NCBI GenBank assembly: GCA_017545245.1
Contig: JAFWPB010000017.1
Span: 26,307 to 90,306, forward strand
Reading direction: 5' to 3'
Origin: Clostridiales bacterium
GTDB taxonomy: Bacteria; Bacillota; Clostridia; Saccharofermentanales; Saccharofermentanaceae
Length of the DNA: 64,000 nt
Below the pieces are notes generated by a model. That model saw nothing but the letters and a program-made list of their open reading frames with translations, was not told where the DNA came from and did no database searches. Position numbers and translations under genes: made by a program. Positions 9,212-17,548 of this stretch are shown here, piece after piece (the first letter of the stretch is position 1; every line of letters begins with the position of its first letter).

Positions 9212-11415
9212 TGATAATTCTCCTCATAATATAGATTTAGTCTCTCGATAAGAGTATCCGAAATTTGATCAATAGAACGACCCTGTGAGTAATACGTTCC
9301 AATCTCATCGCGAATAATATCTGAAACTCCCCAATCATACGTTATAATAGTGTCAACAGAATAGACTGCCTTCAAATAGTCTTCAACTATCCATTCATCT
9401 ATCAGGGGTTCATTTATAAATGCATTTTTGATTAGTTCATCTTCGACCTTTTCATGATTCACAGCACATACACACATTTCCTGAAGAACACTATCATTTA
9501 CCGGAATTGCACCATAGGCAGCTACCAATTCCTGCGTTTCCCTGTCAAACATCCGACGGATAATATCCCAACAAACATCCGGATGTTTCGTGGTATTTGA
9601 GATTGCAAGCAAATCTTCGGGATTGATCAGATGCACGGATCCATCCAAAGATGGATATCCGATAAAAACACTACTAAAACTATCACCGCCCATTTGTTTC
9701 ACATACATGGGAAGACCAGATATAATCCTAGGTTGAAGCAATGCTATCTCGTTAAAGAGTTCTTCCATAGTGGATCCTTTTACTGTCTCTTCCCCCAAGG
9801 AAAAAGCAATAGCAAGCAATCTGTGTATGTCATCTCTGAGTTCTTCCGGCCTGCTTTTATAAGATGACCACAGCGTCTGAAAGTTATACTCGAGGGCTTC
9901 GATAACTATTTCATCGGCGCGGCTATGATAAGGCAAAGCACCACGGGCAGAAGCAACATCGTATAAATCGAATATACTTATATCTGTATTATCTTTCCAA
10001 ACTCTGCTCAGTCCTATATGGCCATTAAGCCAATAACTAGGGAACAACTGATAGATATGATCTTTCTTATCCATTAGTTTCCGAATAGATGGTGACAAGT
10101 CGTCAAATGAAAACGATTTGTCTTTTTGAATGAACGGAAGCATATCCAGAATCATCCCGTTTCTTCCCATGTACTCAAAATCAAAGAAATAGTATCCAAA
10201 ATATATGTCTGGAGCATTTCCCTCTTTAAAGTATTTCATCAATGAAAGTTTTTGTTTTTGTGCATCTTCAGGATTCTCAAAACCAAACTGTTCATTATAA
10301 TCTACAAGCACAGCCCGATATTCGGAATTCGAAATATTAAAGTTATAAATTGCCCATTGTAAAGCAGCACTTTCGCTTAAATTGTATCCACCAATCACGA
10401 TTTTTTCATATTCCGAGTAATCAATAGAGCTATCATAAGTAAAAAACAGGATTTCTGCTGTTCCATCCAAATAGTAGTATTCTTTTGCAAAATGTTTGTC
10501 ATCCAAAGGAGTATACTTCTCCGAACGGAAGCCTTTCTTGGGAGGACGTATATCTATATCTGCAAACTTCGCTAAAGTGCGCACTTGAAGATTGCTTAGA
10601 TCAATTCTGTATTCACCCTTCTCATCGAACATAAACGGACCAATGTATGTATTCATCATTCCTATTTCCCGTTCACCGGCAATTCTTCGTAACACTCCTG
10701 TACTCAGATCTACTTCATGGTATACCGTTTCAAAACCGTCTATCTTTTCTTGAACATAATACTTTCCCGATTCAGAAAAAAACGAAAAACTATCTGTATC
10801 ACGAGAAATCCCCACTCGTCCAGTATCAATAAGTGTTTTCTGTTCTTTCCGTTCATCATAAAATGCAATCGTATTAGAACCGATAAGTGCAAATCTATCC
10901 TCTAGTGAAACAAATTCAAAAACATCAAGTTCAGGCAATATTGTATCTTTCATTTCTCCAGTCTGCTTATCGAAGAAGACAACCAATGGATTAACATTAG
11001 AATCTGATTTATCTCCTTTCCCTACGGCATTGACATCATCAGAGGAATACCCAACATAAACATAGCAATCCTGAAAAACGCCTTGAGGAATATGCATTCC
11101 CTGCATTTCTAATGTATAAGTTATCGTTCCTTTTGCATTAATAGTGAATATATCCGTAATCTGTGTCCATCCTTCTTCTGATGGATTATGCTTTACATAG
11201 CCAATCGCTACACAGTAGTTCTCGCCATCCATGAAAACTGAAGTTTGAAATACGTCATAATTGTACTTTTCAGGAATGGAAAAAAACTGACACGAATACC
11301 CGTATCCCATAGAAAAACTCGCTTCATCATGTTTTAAACTGCATGAAGAAGCGAGCAAAAATGAACTATTCAGCAACAGCACCAACGAAATCAGAAAAAG
11401 TCTTGGATTCCTCAT
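9208..11415 (-). CDS. Large lipoprotein with C-terminal extracellular solute-binding-like domain
   Basis: The protein has 735 residues with a signal peptide and probable lipobox (LLASSC at about 19-24). Residues 40-340 are rich in beta-strand and aromatic motifs and could be a propeller-like sensor module. Residues about 345-730 look like an ABC-type family 1 solute-binding domain: IVIGGYNLSES at the first strand, then KLSLMKYFKEGNAPDIYFG and ISNTTKHPDVCWDIIRRMF, typical of sugar-binding lipoproteins. There is no transporter permease or ATPase beside it, so a sensing or scavenging role is more likely than classical uptake. It lies 18 bp after a small secreted-protein gene and overlaps the next lipoprotein gene. 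Confidence 0.72.
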   Translation of the reverse strand: MRNPRLFLISLVLLLNSSFLLASSCSLKHDEASFSMGYGYSCQFFSIPEKYNYDVFQTSVFMDGENYCVAIGYVKHNPSEEGWTQITDIFTINAKGTITYTLEMQGMHIPQGVFQDCYVYVGYSSDDVNAVGKGDKSDSNVNPLVVFFDKQTGEMKDTILPELDVFEFVSLEDRFALIGSNTIAFYDERKEQKTLIDTGRVGISRDTDSFSFFSESGKYYVQEKIDGFETVYHEVDLSTGVLRRIAGEREIGMMNTYIGPFMFDEKGEYRIDLSNLQVRTLAKFADIDIRPPKKGFRSEKYTPLDDKHFAKEYYYLDGTAEILFFTYDSSIDYSEYEKIVIGGYNLSESAALQWAIYNFNISNSEYRAVLVDYNEQFGFENPEDAQKQKLSLMKYFKEGNAPDIYFGYYFFDFEYMGRNGMILDMLPFIQKDKSFSFDDLSPSIRKLMDKKDHIYQLFPSYWLNGHIGLSRVWKDNTDISIFDLYDVASARGALPYHSRADEIVIEALEYNFQTLWSSYKSRPEELRDDIHRLLAIAFSLGEETVKGSTMEELFNEIALLQPRIISGLPMYVKQMGGDSFSSVFIGYPSLDGSVHLINPEDLLAISNTTKHPDVCWDIIRRMFDRETQELVAAYGAIPVNDSVLQEMCVCAVNHEKVEDELIKNAFINEPLIDEWIVEDYLKAVYSVDTIITYDWGVSDIIRDEIGTYYSQGRSIDQISDTLIERLNLYYEENYQ

Positions 11416-11433
11416 ATAGCGACACCAAAGAGA

Positions 11434-11694
11434 CTATGAAAGGCTCCAAGAAAACTGAACTGTGTACCCGTATGAAGAATTATTGCTATTTGATTTAACG
11501 TGGATTTTGTCCCCAACTTGTCCACAATTGTTTATTAGAGGAACACTTTCAATCCAAGTATATGGTGAAGCTGAACACGGAAATCCAACTTGAACATAAA
11601 TCGTACTCGTTGTAGCGCTCGATGAAAAAGAAAAACTTGCAATGGCAGCCATTGTAGTAGCCATTATTACCAAGCGACCGAATCGTCTTTTCAC
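11434..11694 (-). CDS. Small secreted protein, 86 residues, unknown
   Basis: A GTG start is supported by GAGGTG 7 bases upstream. Residues 1-27 form a signal peptide with a cleavable end (SFSSSA). The mature part is about 58 residues, rich in Ser, Asn, Tyr and Trp, with two cysteines (FPCSASP and NNCGQVG) that could form a disulfide; it looks like a small all-beta fold. It is the first gene of the AT-rich trio and lies directly after a two-component pair on the same strand, with a promoter-like sequence between. It could be a signal or bacteriocin-like protein, or a surface component bound by the next lipoprotein; these are inferences. Confidence 0.68.
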   Translation of the reverse strand: MKRRFGRLVIMATTMAAIASFSFSSSATTSTIYVQVGFPCSASPYTWIESVPLINNCGQVGDKIHVKSNSNNSSYGYTVQFSWSLS

Positions 11695-11731
11695 GTTGTT
11701 TCACCTCGTAAGAATCCTAAAAATCAATATT

Positions 11732-11760
11732 ATTATACAATGGGATGAAGAATAAAAACA
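11732..11760 (-). promoter_or_regulatory. Putative promoter of the small secreted protein gene
   Basis: On the minus strand TTGTTT and a perfect TATAAT (11737-11732) are 18 bases apart, 38 bases upstream of the GTG start. A TGTCTGA/TCAGACA inverted repeat lies further upstream at 11784-11809, next to the kinase stop codon; it may be a weak terminator or an operator. Confidence 0.5.
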
Positions 11761-11810
11761 ACAGTCAAGTGTCCTATTTCATTTGTCTGAATATGGTGTC
11801 AATCAGACAC

Positions 11811-13256
11811 TTATTCTGACACATGCGGGAGGTGGATCGTGGCCACCACATCTTCGCCATCATTCTTCAGCGAGCATGATCCGCCTTGTTTTTCCACGAT
11901 CAGTTTTGCCAGATAAAGGCCGAGGCCGGAACCGCCTGAACGACGGCTTCTGGATTTGTCCGCGCGATAAAAAGGCTCGAAAAGATGCACGAGATCATCT
12001 TCATCGATATGGCCGTTGTTCCGGATCGTGACCGCGACCATCGCGTTGGAAGCATCTGTTCTTTTCTCCCCATCCACATAGACGATGGACCCTTCTTCTG
12101 AATAAAAAGCCGCATTACTCAAAAACGCGCCGATCGCCATCGATGTAAGATCTCTGTTTCCGACAAAGATCAGGTCCTGCTCAAACTGAAGCTGCATCTT
12201 CAGCCCGCGCGACTGGAAAAGCTCTTCGTACTCTTCCATTTTCTCTTCCAAAAGCTGGACCATATCCACCCTGGTGGTGGCGATCTCATTTCCGGACTGC
12301 ATGCGCGAGACAGTAAGGATCTCGTTGATCAGACTCTCCATCCTCTTGACTGTACCCAATGTCCGCGGCAGATATGCATCATGGTCTGCATATGGACCGA
12401 CGCCCTCGATCATGCCACGGATCTGGCCTTCAAGGACCGTGACCGGCGTCTTAAGTTCGTGAGATGCCGCCGCAAAAAACACATCCTTCTGCGCCTCGAG
12501 TTCATTGACTCTACGGATCTCCTCCTCAAGTTCGCTTGTCCTCTGCTCGAGTTTCCCAAACGTATCACTGAGCTTCGAAGACATCTCATCCAGATCATTG
12601 GCCAATGCACCGATTTCATCTTTCCTTCCGGATGAGCATTTCCTGGAAAAATCCATCTTCGACATCGAACGCGAGACATCACTCAGTTTTTTTACCGGCC
12701 GTGCAAAAAGGAACGTATAAATACATGCACAAATCAGCGAGACAAATAGCACGATCAGGAGGATCAAAGGGATACACTTTTCGACCGCTGTTTTCACCGG
12801 ATTGGAACGCCCTACATAAAGCGCATATTCCAAGGAATAGTAGGTCGTTTTCTTATCCGCAAAAGAAAATGCACGGATGTCTGTGTAACAATAGTCATCC
12901 ACATGCTTCTCCTTCATTTCTTCCAGCTTGTCATTACTATCGACAGCCAGTTTCGAATGCATCGGGCAGATCGTCAGACCATCCCAGAATCCGTCGCCTT
13001 TGTAGAGGATCACCTCTGCTCCGTTCTCGCGTGCAAAATCGTCGATAAGGCTTACACCGTAAAACGTAGTAGTCTTTTCAAGCTTCCCGATCAATTCTTC
13101 AAAAGCACTTTGCACTTCGTCTTTGCGGGCATCGCTGTAGCTCTGCGGCGTCGCCTTATACAGCAGACCTATGATCAGGCTGCCAAACACGATCTGCACA
13201 AAAAACGTGATCAGAAATACTTTTACGGATAACCGGCTTCGGATCTTACTTATCAA
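11811..13256 (-). CDS. Sensor histidine kinase, HAMP-HisKA class
   Basis: I place the start at a TTG (13256) that overlaps the end of the regulator gene by 11 bases, with GGGGGT about 6 bases upstream; ATG starts further upstream would read through the regulator in another frame. The protein is about 481 residues: transmembrane segment near residue 15, an extracellular domain of about 135 residues, a second transmembrane segment, HAMP (RPVKKLSDVSRSM), a coiled coil, HisKA with AAASHELKTPVTVLEGQ, and an ATPase domain with FLSNAAFYS, FEPFYRADKSRSRR and GSGLGLYLAKLI. It pairs with the OmpR-type regulator at 13246-13914. The AT-rich lipoprotein trio begins 117 bases downstream and may be its target. 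Confidence 0.87.
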   Translation of the reverse strand: MISKIRSRLSVKVFLITFFVQIVFGSLIIGLLYKATPQSYSDARKDEVQSAFEELIGKLEKTTTFYGVSLIDDFARENGAEVILYKGDGFWDGLTICPMHSKLAVDSNDKLEEMKEKHVDDYCYTDIRAFSFADKKTTYYSLEYALYVGRSNPVKTAVEKCIPLILLIVLFVSLICACIYTFLFARPVKKLSDVSRSMSKMDFSRKCSSGRKDEIGALANDLDEMSSKLSDTFGKLEQRTSELEEEIRRVNELEAQKDVFFAAASHELKTPVTVLEGQIRGMIEGVGPYADHDAYLPRTLGTVKRMESLINEILTVSRMQSGNEIATTRVDMVQLLEEKMEEYEELFQSRGLKMQLQFEQDLIFVGNRDLTSMAIGAFLSNAAFYSEEGSIVYVDGEKRTDASNAMVAVTIRNNGHIDEDDLVHLFEPFYRADKSRSRRSGGSGLGLYLAKLIVEKQGGSCSLKNDGEDVVATIHLPHVSE

Positions 13257-13914
13257 TCTTGTACCCCCGACCGCGCACGGTCTCAATATAGTCGCCACCC
13301 AGTTTGTGACGGATGTTTTTGATATGGCTGTCCACGATACGTTCATCCACGATCGAATCGAAATCCCACAGAAGCTCGAGCAGCATCTCCCGCGTATACA
13401 CACGGCCAGGGTGTTTCGCCAAAGTCAGAAGGATATCGAATTCCCGCGAAGTCACCTCGATTCTTTTCTCTCCGACACGCACCTCCATCTTATCCGGAAG
13501 GAGCGTCAGTTCACCGCAGCTGATGATCTGCCCATCACTTTTCTCCGAAGATGCATTCTCCCGGCGGAGGATCGCACTGATTTTCCGAAGCAGCACCGGC
13601 ATCGAGAAAGGCTTGGTCACGTAGTCGTCCGCCAGAGAATCGTATCCCTTGATCAGCGAATTCTCATCGCCCAGTGCCGAAAGCATCAGCACCGGCACAT
13701 CCGACTGCTTTTTGATGACCTCGCACACGCCGTACCCGTCGATCTTCGGGATCATGATATCCAGCAGCACCAGATCAAATTTGTCCTTTGCAAAAAGCGC
13801 GATCGCCGCAACGCCGTCTTCTGCCCATGCGACATCGTACCCCTCATTCCGAAGGTAAGTGCACAAAAGCTCTCGAATATCCGGTTCATCTTCTACAACT
13901 AAAATCTTTTTCAT
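13246..13914 (-). CDS. OmpR/PhoB-type response regulator
   Basis: The protein has 222 residues from MKKILVVEDEP. An in-frame ATG at 13932 would add six residues; longer upstream extensions run into the oppositely oriented Nudix gene and are not credible. The receiver domain shows VVEDE, the phosphoacceptor in LVLLDIMIP (about Asp51), and YVTKPF. The C-terminal winged helix (about 125-222) has SREFDILLTL and VRGRGYKID. It is divergent from the Nudix gene, with about 100 bp between them. The stop codon overlaps the TTG start of its partner kinase. Confidence 0.9.
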   Translation of the reverse strand: MKKILVVEDEPDIRELLCTYLRNEGYDVAWAEDGVAAIALFAKDKFDLVLLDIMIPKIDGYGVCEVIKKQSDVPVLMLSALGDENSLIKGYDSLADDYVTKPFSMPVLLRKISAILRRENASSEKSDGQIISCGELTLLPDKMEVRVGEKRIEVTSREFDILLTLAKHPGRVYTREMLLELLWDFDSIVDERIVDSHIKNIRHKLGGDYIETVRGRGYKIDK

Positions 13915-14013
13915 ACGACCATTATATTCCATGTTTTTGAATTTAATGTGGATTTTGAAGAGAAGACTTATAATAAAACTGTCGAATATCAAAACATAGA
14001 TTGGAGAATCATC

Positions 14014-14469
14014 ATGGGCTATATCATGGATCTTCGAAAAGAACTTGGCCATCAGCCATTGATCATGACGTGTGCAGGGGTCCTGGTCATCAACGAGAAA
14101 GACGAGCTGCTTCTTCAGAAGCGCGCGGATAATCATCACTGGGGATATCCCGGCGGTTCGATGGAACTCGGTGAGACCTTTGAAGAATGTGCCGTTCGAG
14201 AAACGCAGGAAGAGACCGGCCTGATCTGTGATGAATTGAAATACTTTACCCATATCTCCGGTGCGCATTTTTACCACGTCTACCCAAATGGCGATCAGAT
14301 CTACCCGGCCGAGATCATCTTCGTGTGCAGAAAATACCACGGGGAACTGAAAGCGCAGGAAGAAGAGGTCCTCGAACTTCGTTTCTTCCCTCTGGATCAA
14401 CTCCCGGAAGAACTCTCTGATACAAACCGCGATATCATCCTGAAACTCCGCGATGAATTCCTGAGCTGA
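14014..14469 (+). CDS. Nudix hydrolase
   Basis: The protein has 151 residues. The ATG at 14014 has GGAG 8 bases upstream, which favours it over an in-frame ATG at 13948 that would start inside the divergent promoter region. The complete Nudix box runs from GGSMELGETFEECAVRE to TQEETGL (about residues 46-69), with all catalytic glutamates. The N-terminal strand MTCAGVLVINEKDELLLQKR and the tryptophan-glycine pair HWGYPGG are typical of ADP-ribose/NTP-type hydrolases. It probably sanitises or recycles a nucleoside-diphosphate compound; the substrate is unknown. The downstream 150 bp are unusually GC-rich and hold the promoter of the next gene. Confidence 0.9.
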   Translation: MGYIMDLRKELGHQPLIMTCAGVLVINEKDELLLQKRADNHHWGYPGGSMELGETFEECAVRETQEETGLICDELKYFTHISGAHFYHVYPNGDQIYPAEIIFVCRKYHGELKAQEEEVLELRFFPLDQLPEELSDTNRDIILKLRDEFLS

Positions 14470-14540
14470 CTTAGGCGCGCCGCAAAACACGCCCCTCCCG
14501 AGGCGAATCCCCGCGCGCCGCAAGCCGCGCTTCGAGGTCC

Positions 14541-14571
14541 TGCGCACGCGCCATCGAATCTATGCTATAAT
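14541..14571 (+). promoter_or_regulatory. Promoter of the 14625 membrane protein gene
   Basis: TATAAT at 14566-14571 is preceded by TG and one base (extended -10). The -35 region is weak (TGCGCA, 19 bases upstream). The ATG follows 53 bases later with AGGGGG as ribosome binding site. Confidence 0.6.
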
Positions 14572-14624
14572 CGAAACAGCGTTCACGCCGATTTTGGAAT
14601 AGGTTCAGGGGGCAGTAAACAAAC

Positions 14625-16160
14625 ATGGATAATCAGAAACCAGGAAAAACACTCAAGCCGGAAAAGACATACGTCTATCCGCTGATCATTTGCATACTCC
14701 TATTTATCCTTTCCTTCTTCCTGTCACCATACTCCCCTTTCTACCGCTACGTTTTCGCTCCGGATGAGGTGTGCTATAAGACGATGGGTATCGGTCTTCT
14801 CGAGGGAAAAGCACCTTACCGTGACCTTTTCGATCACAAGGGACCGCTTTCCTATTTCATCTACGCAATTGGGTTTCTCCTCTCCCAGAAAGCAAACTGG
14901 GGCGCATGGATTGTGACTCTCATTTGTAACTGCGTCGCCTACATCTACACCTACAAAGCCGTGTGTGTATTCCGCGACAAAGAGCACGCCCTCCTTACCA
15001 CAATCCTGACAATGGTAGTTACCGGTTTCTGTCTGGAGAACGTCTTCTCCGACCTTTCCAAGCCGGAAAACATGCTCCTTGCTCCGCTTATGGTTTCGAC
15101 CTACTATCTTCTGAAAGAGATGCACAAGAAAGACGAAGCCGGATTCAAGTCCTTTTCGAACAAGACAATGTTCATCCACGGCCTGATGTGCGGCGCGGTC
15201 TTCATGATTAAGCTCAACGTATGCCTCTTCTACTTCGCATTTATCGGCTGCTATTTCCTCTGGCTCCTGATCCGAAAGAACTTCAGCACATTCCTGAAAA
15301 ACACCGGCGTTTTCCTTGGCGGTATTGCCGCGGTCTGCGCCCCGATCGTTCTGATCCTCGCGTGCATGAAGTGTCTCCGTGAATTTATCGAAGTATACTT
15401 TATTTTCAACCTAAAATATTCTCAGAAAGGCGACGGCATCTTCTACCTCAACAAGGTCGTACTGACCGTACCCGGCAAGATCTCCGTCACACTCATCATC
15501 CTTCTCACGATCCTTGCGATCGTACGCGATCATCTCCAAAAGAAACTGGACAAGCAGCGTGTCATCATGATCGTTCTGGGCATCCTGGTCACGTTTGTGC
15601 TCACGGCTCCTTTGATCTGCACATATTTCTACATCGTATTCCTGCCATTTATCCTGTACGGCGCCGATTGCCTTGCTTCGATCCTGATGCTGTTCGCCAA
15701 AGACGAAGTAAGCCGCAAGCAGATCCCGATCATGGTCGTGGTCATCTTCGCAATCTCCACGGTTTTCCAGACCTTTATCGCTCCATATATCCCTTGGCAG
15801 AAATCAGAACATGAACTCAAGATCGAAGAATATGCAGAAGCACACCCCCAGGCACAAGTGCTTTATCTGGACAGGATATGTACCGCGATCTTCAGCGACT
15901 ACATGCCAACGATCCCGGAATTCCGCATGTTCTACGTACCACCGGCCAGCAACACCGATCTTGTCGCGGAGCAGAAAAAAACGATCGCCGATCACAAGAC
16001 CGACGTCGTCGTTTTCTCGGGTGGATTTGTAGAGTCACGCGATCAGTATTGGAGAGATTACCTGGAAAGCAACGGCTATTCGTCCTATGTTGTTTTCCAT
16101 GAGATTCCTGAGGACGAGAGTTCCCAGATCTTCTTTATGTATGTGTTGAACCCGGCGTGA
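14625..16160 (+). CDS. GT-C family membrane glycosyltransferase-like protein
   Basis: This 511-residue protein has about eleven hydrophobic segments (first at 19-39, others up to about 395) and a soluble C-terminal domain of about 110 residues. The first extracytoplasmic loop has APDEVCYKT and LFDHKGPLSYF, the acidic signature of the ArnT/PMT (GT39, GT83) group, where the Asp/Glu pair is catalytic. Such enzymes move a sugar from a polyprenyl-phosphate carrier to a lipid, glycan or protein outside the membrane. The tail (AQVLYLDRI, DVVVFSGGF) looks like the small alpha/beta domain often found at the end of these proteins. No carrier-sugar synthase lies beside it. Confidence 0.8.
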   Translation: MDNQKPGKTLKPEKTYVYPLIICILLFILSFFLSPYSPFYRYVFAPDEVCYKTMGIGLLEGKAPYRDLFDHKGPLSYFIYAIGFLLSQKANWGAWIVTLICNCVAYIYTYKAVCVFRDKEHALLTTILTMVVTGFCLENVFSDLSKPENMLLAPLMVSTYYLLKEMHKKDEAGFKSFSNKTMFIHGLMCGAVFMIKLNVCLFYFAFIGCYFLWLLIRKNFSTFLKNTGVFLGGIAAVCAPIVLILACMKCLREFIEVYFIFNLKYSQKGDGIFYLNKVVLTVPGKISVTLIILLTILAIVRDHLQKKLDKQRVIMIVLGILVTFVLTAPLICTYFYIVFLPFILYGADCLASILMLFAKDEVSRKQIPIMVVVIFAISTVFQTFIAPYIPWQKSEHELKIEEYAEAHPQAQVLYLDRICTAIFSDYMPTIPEFRMFYVPPASNTDLVAEQKKTIADHKTDVVVFSGGFVESRDQYWRDYLESNGYSSYVVFHEIPEDESSQIFFMYVLNPA

Positions 16161-16198
16161 CTGACGTGACCTGTGTGGCCACTGTTTCCAGGAATCAC

Positions 16199-17545
16199 TC
16201 ACGCGATCACTTCCCGGATCTTCCACTTGGAATTATCCACTTGCAGGCTGTAACCACAATAGGAACAGTTGCCTTTTTCATCTGGTAAAAAAGGTACGCC
16301 GCAGGATGGACAGGACTTGTTCTGGAACATCTCCACTTTGGCCTTCATTCGCTGCGGATAGCGTGCACGTGCCATGAGAAGCTTCGTCTTTTTCTCCGAA
16401 TATCCGATATTCCCGTTGTCATCGACCGTACGCGTCCCGACCAGCACTGAAGCCTCGATCAGGCTCTCCTCTTCGGTATTTGTAACTTTGTTATACTTGA
16501 TATCCCCCAGCCACAGATCGAGCGTATGCTCCCGATCAGAGCGGTTCCAGAGTTCTTCCAGGATCGAGCTCCGGAAAAGATTTTCATAGAAGCGGACGAC
16601 CTTCTTCATCGTTTTCTTTTTGCCGAAGAAGGACTCCCACGCGATGATGAGCGCCATCGTGATCACTATGCCGGCTACCAGCCCAAAAGCAACGAGAATC
16701 AGACTGAAGACCGGATCTTCATCGATGCTCGACCCAAAAGGAAGCATCAGAAGAAACGTCGTCAGAAAGGTCATCACCAAAAACGGGATCACCGATGTCA
16801 GCGATCTCGATACCTTCACTTTTTCAAACACGAAATCCTGAGTCTGCCAGTCAAAGTAGTTTGCAAAAACAGGACGCCCGCAGAATGGGCAGACTTCTTC
16901 GGCACCATGGATCTCGATCTCTGCTCCGCACGAAAAGCACTTCTGTACGCTTTCTTCTTTGTAGAATTCTGTTTTGCCTTTCTTTCCCTGCTTCCTGCGT
17001 TCTTTCTCGCGGATCAGGTCACTGCTCTTGATATTGCGGCTCTGGCGTATGGCCAGTCGTGCATTGCGGTAGTAATTGCGATGCACGACCTGACCTTGCG
17101 CGTTGATATACTGTTCAAGTGCCGTTGCGGTCGCGGAGCCTTCGCGCCATTGGCGGCCTCCATCATTCCAGCTGATGAAATTATTCGGTTTTCCCTGGTT
17201 CTCCATGGTCACGGCGGATACCCGGATCATTCTTCGAAGACCGTACTTCTGAAGGATCCGGATCGTATTCTCCTGCATGGCACGGAATGTTTTGTCCGTA
17301 CGCGCAGGAAGATAGGAAGCATCCGCGTTTTCCCAGGAAAGCAGGATCGGTTCGACTCCTTCTTTCATGTCTTTCGTCATCTTCTGGCCGCTGAAGATCG
17401 ATCCTTCCAAAGGCTTGTTCAGCCTTGCGATCGTTGCTTCTTTTCCACCTCCGAAAAGGAGATCGATAATCGTGTCATAGCAAAGAAAAAGTGCACCCAG
17501 ACAGAAAGCAATGAAAGCAGTCAATACCGAATAAAACCAGATCAT
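16199..17545 (-). CDS. Membrane protein with two zinc ribbons and Tim44-like domains
   Basis: This 448-residue protein begins with a transmembrane segment (about 4-26). A Tim44-like region follows (about 55-180; LQKYGLRRMIRVSAV), then zinc ribbon CFSCGAE/CPFCGRP (about 205-225), two hydrophobic segments (about 255-310), a second Tim44-like stretch (WLGDIKYNKV) and a C-terminal zinc ribbon CPSCGVP/CSYCGYS. Tim44-like domains bind membranes or unfolded chains; the function in bacteria is not known. The gene follows the uracil permease stop by 3 bp, so it is probably cotranscribed, with no obvious functional link. It shares the zinc-ribbon-plus-membrane theme with 62153-63400 but is not a close relative. 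Confidence 0.75.
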   Translation of the reverse strand: MIWFYSVLTAFIAFCLGALFLCYDTIIDLLFGGGKEATIARLNKPLEGSIFSGQKMTKDMKEGVEPILLSWENADASYLPARTDKTFRAMQENTIRILQKYGLRRMIRVSAVTMENQGKPNNFISWNDGGRQWREGSATATALEQYINAQGQVVHRNYYRNARLAIRQSRNIKSSDLIREKERRKQGKKGKTEFYKEESVQKCFSCGAEIEIHGAEEVCPFCGRPVFANYFDWQTQDFVFEKVKVSRSLTSVIPFLVMTFLTTFLLMLPFGSSIDEDPVFSLILVAFGLVAGIVITMALIIAWESFFGKKKTMKKVVRFYENLFRSSILEELWNRSDREHTLDLWLGDIKYNKVTNTEEESLIEASVLVGTRTVDDNGNIGYSEKKTKLLMARARYPQRMKAKVEMFQNKSCPSCGVPFLPDEKGNCSYCGYSLQVDNSKWKIREVIA

Positions 17546-17548
17546 ACG

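Noticed and set aside
13915..14547. N-terminal extension of the OmpR-type regulator
   Set aside because: It would run antisense through the Nudix gene, and receiver domains start at MKKILVVEDE.
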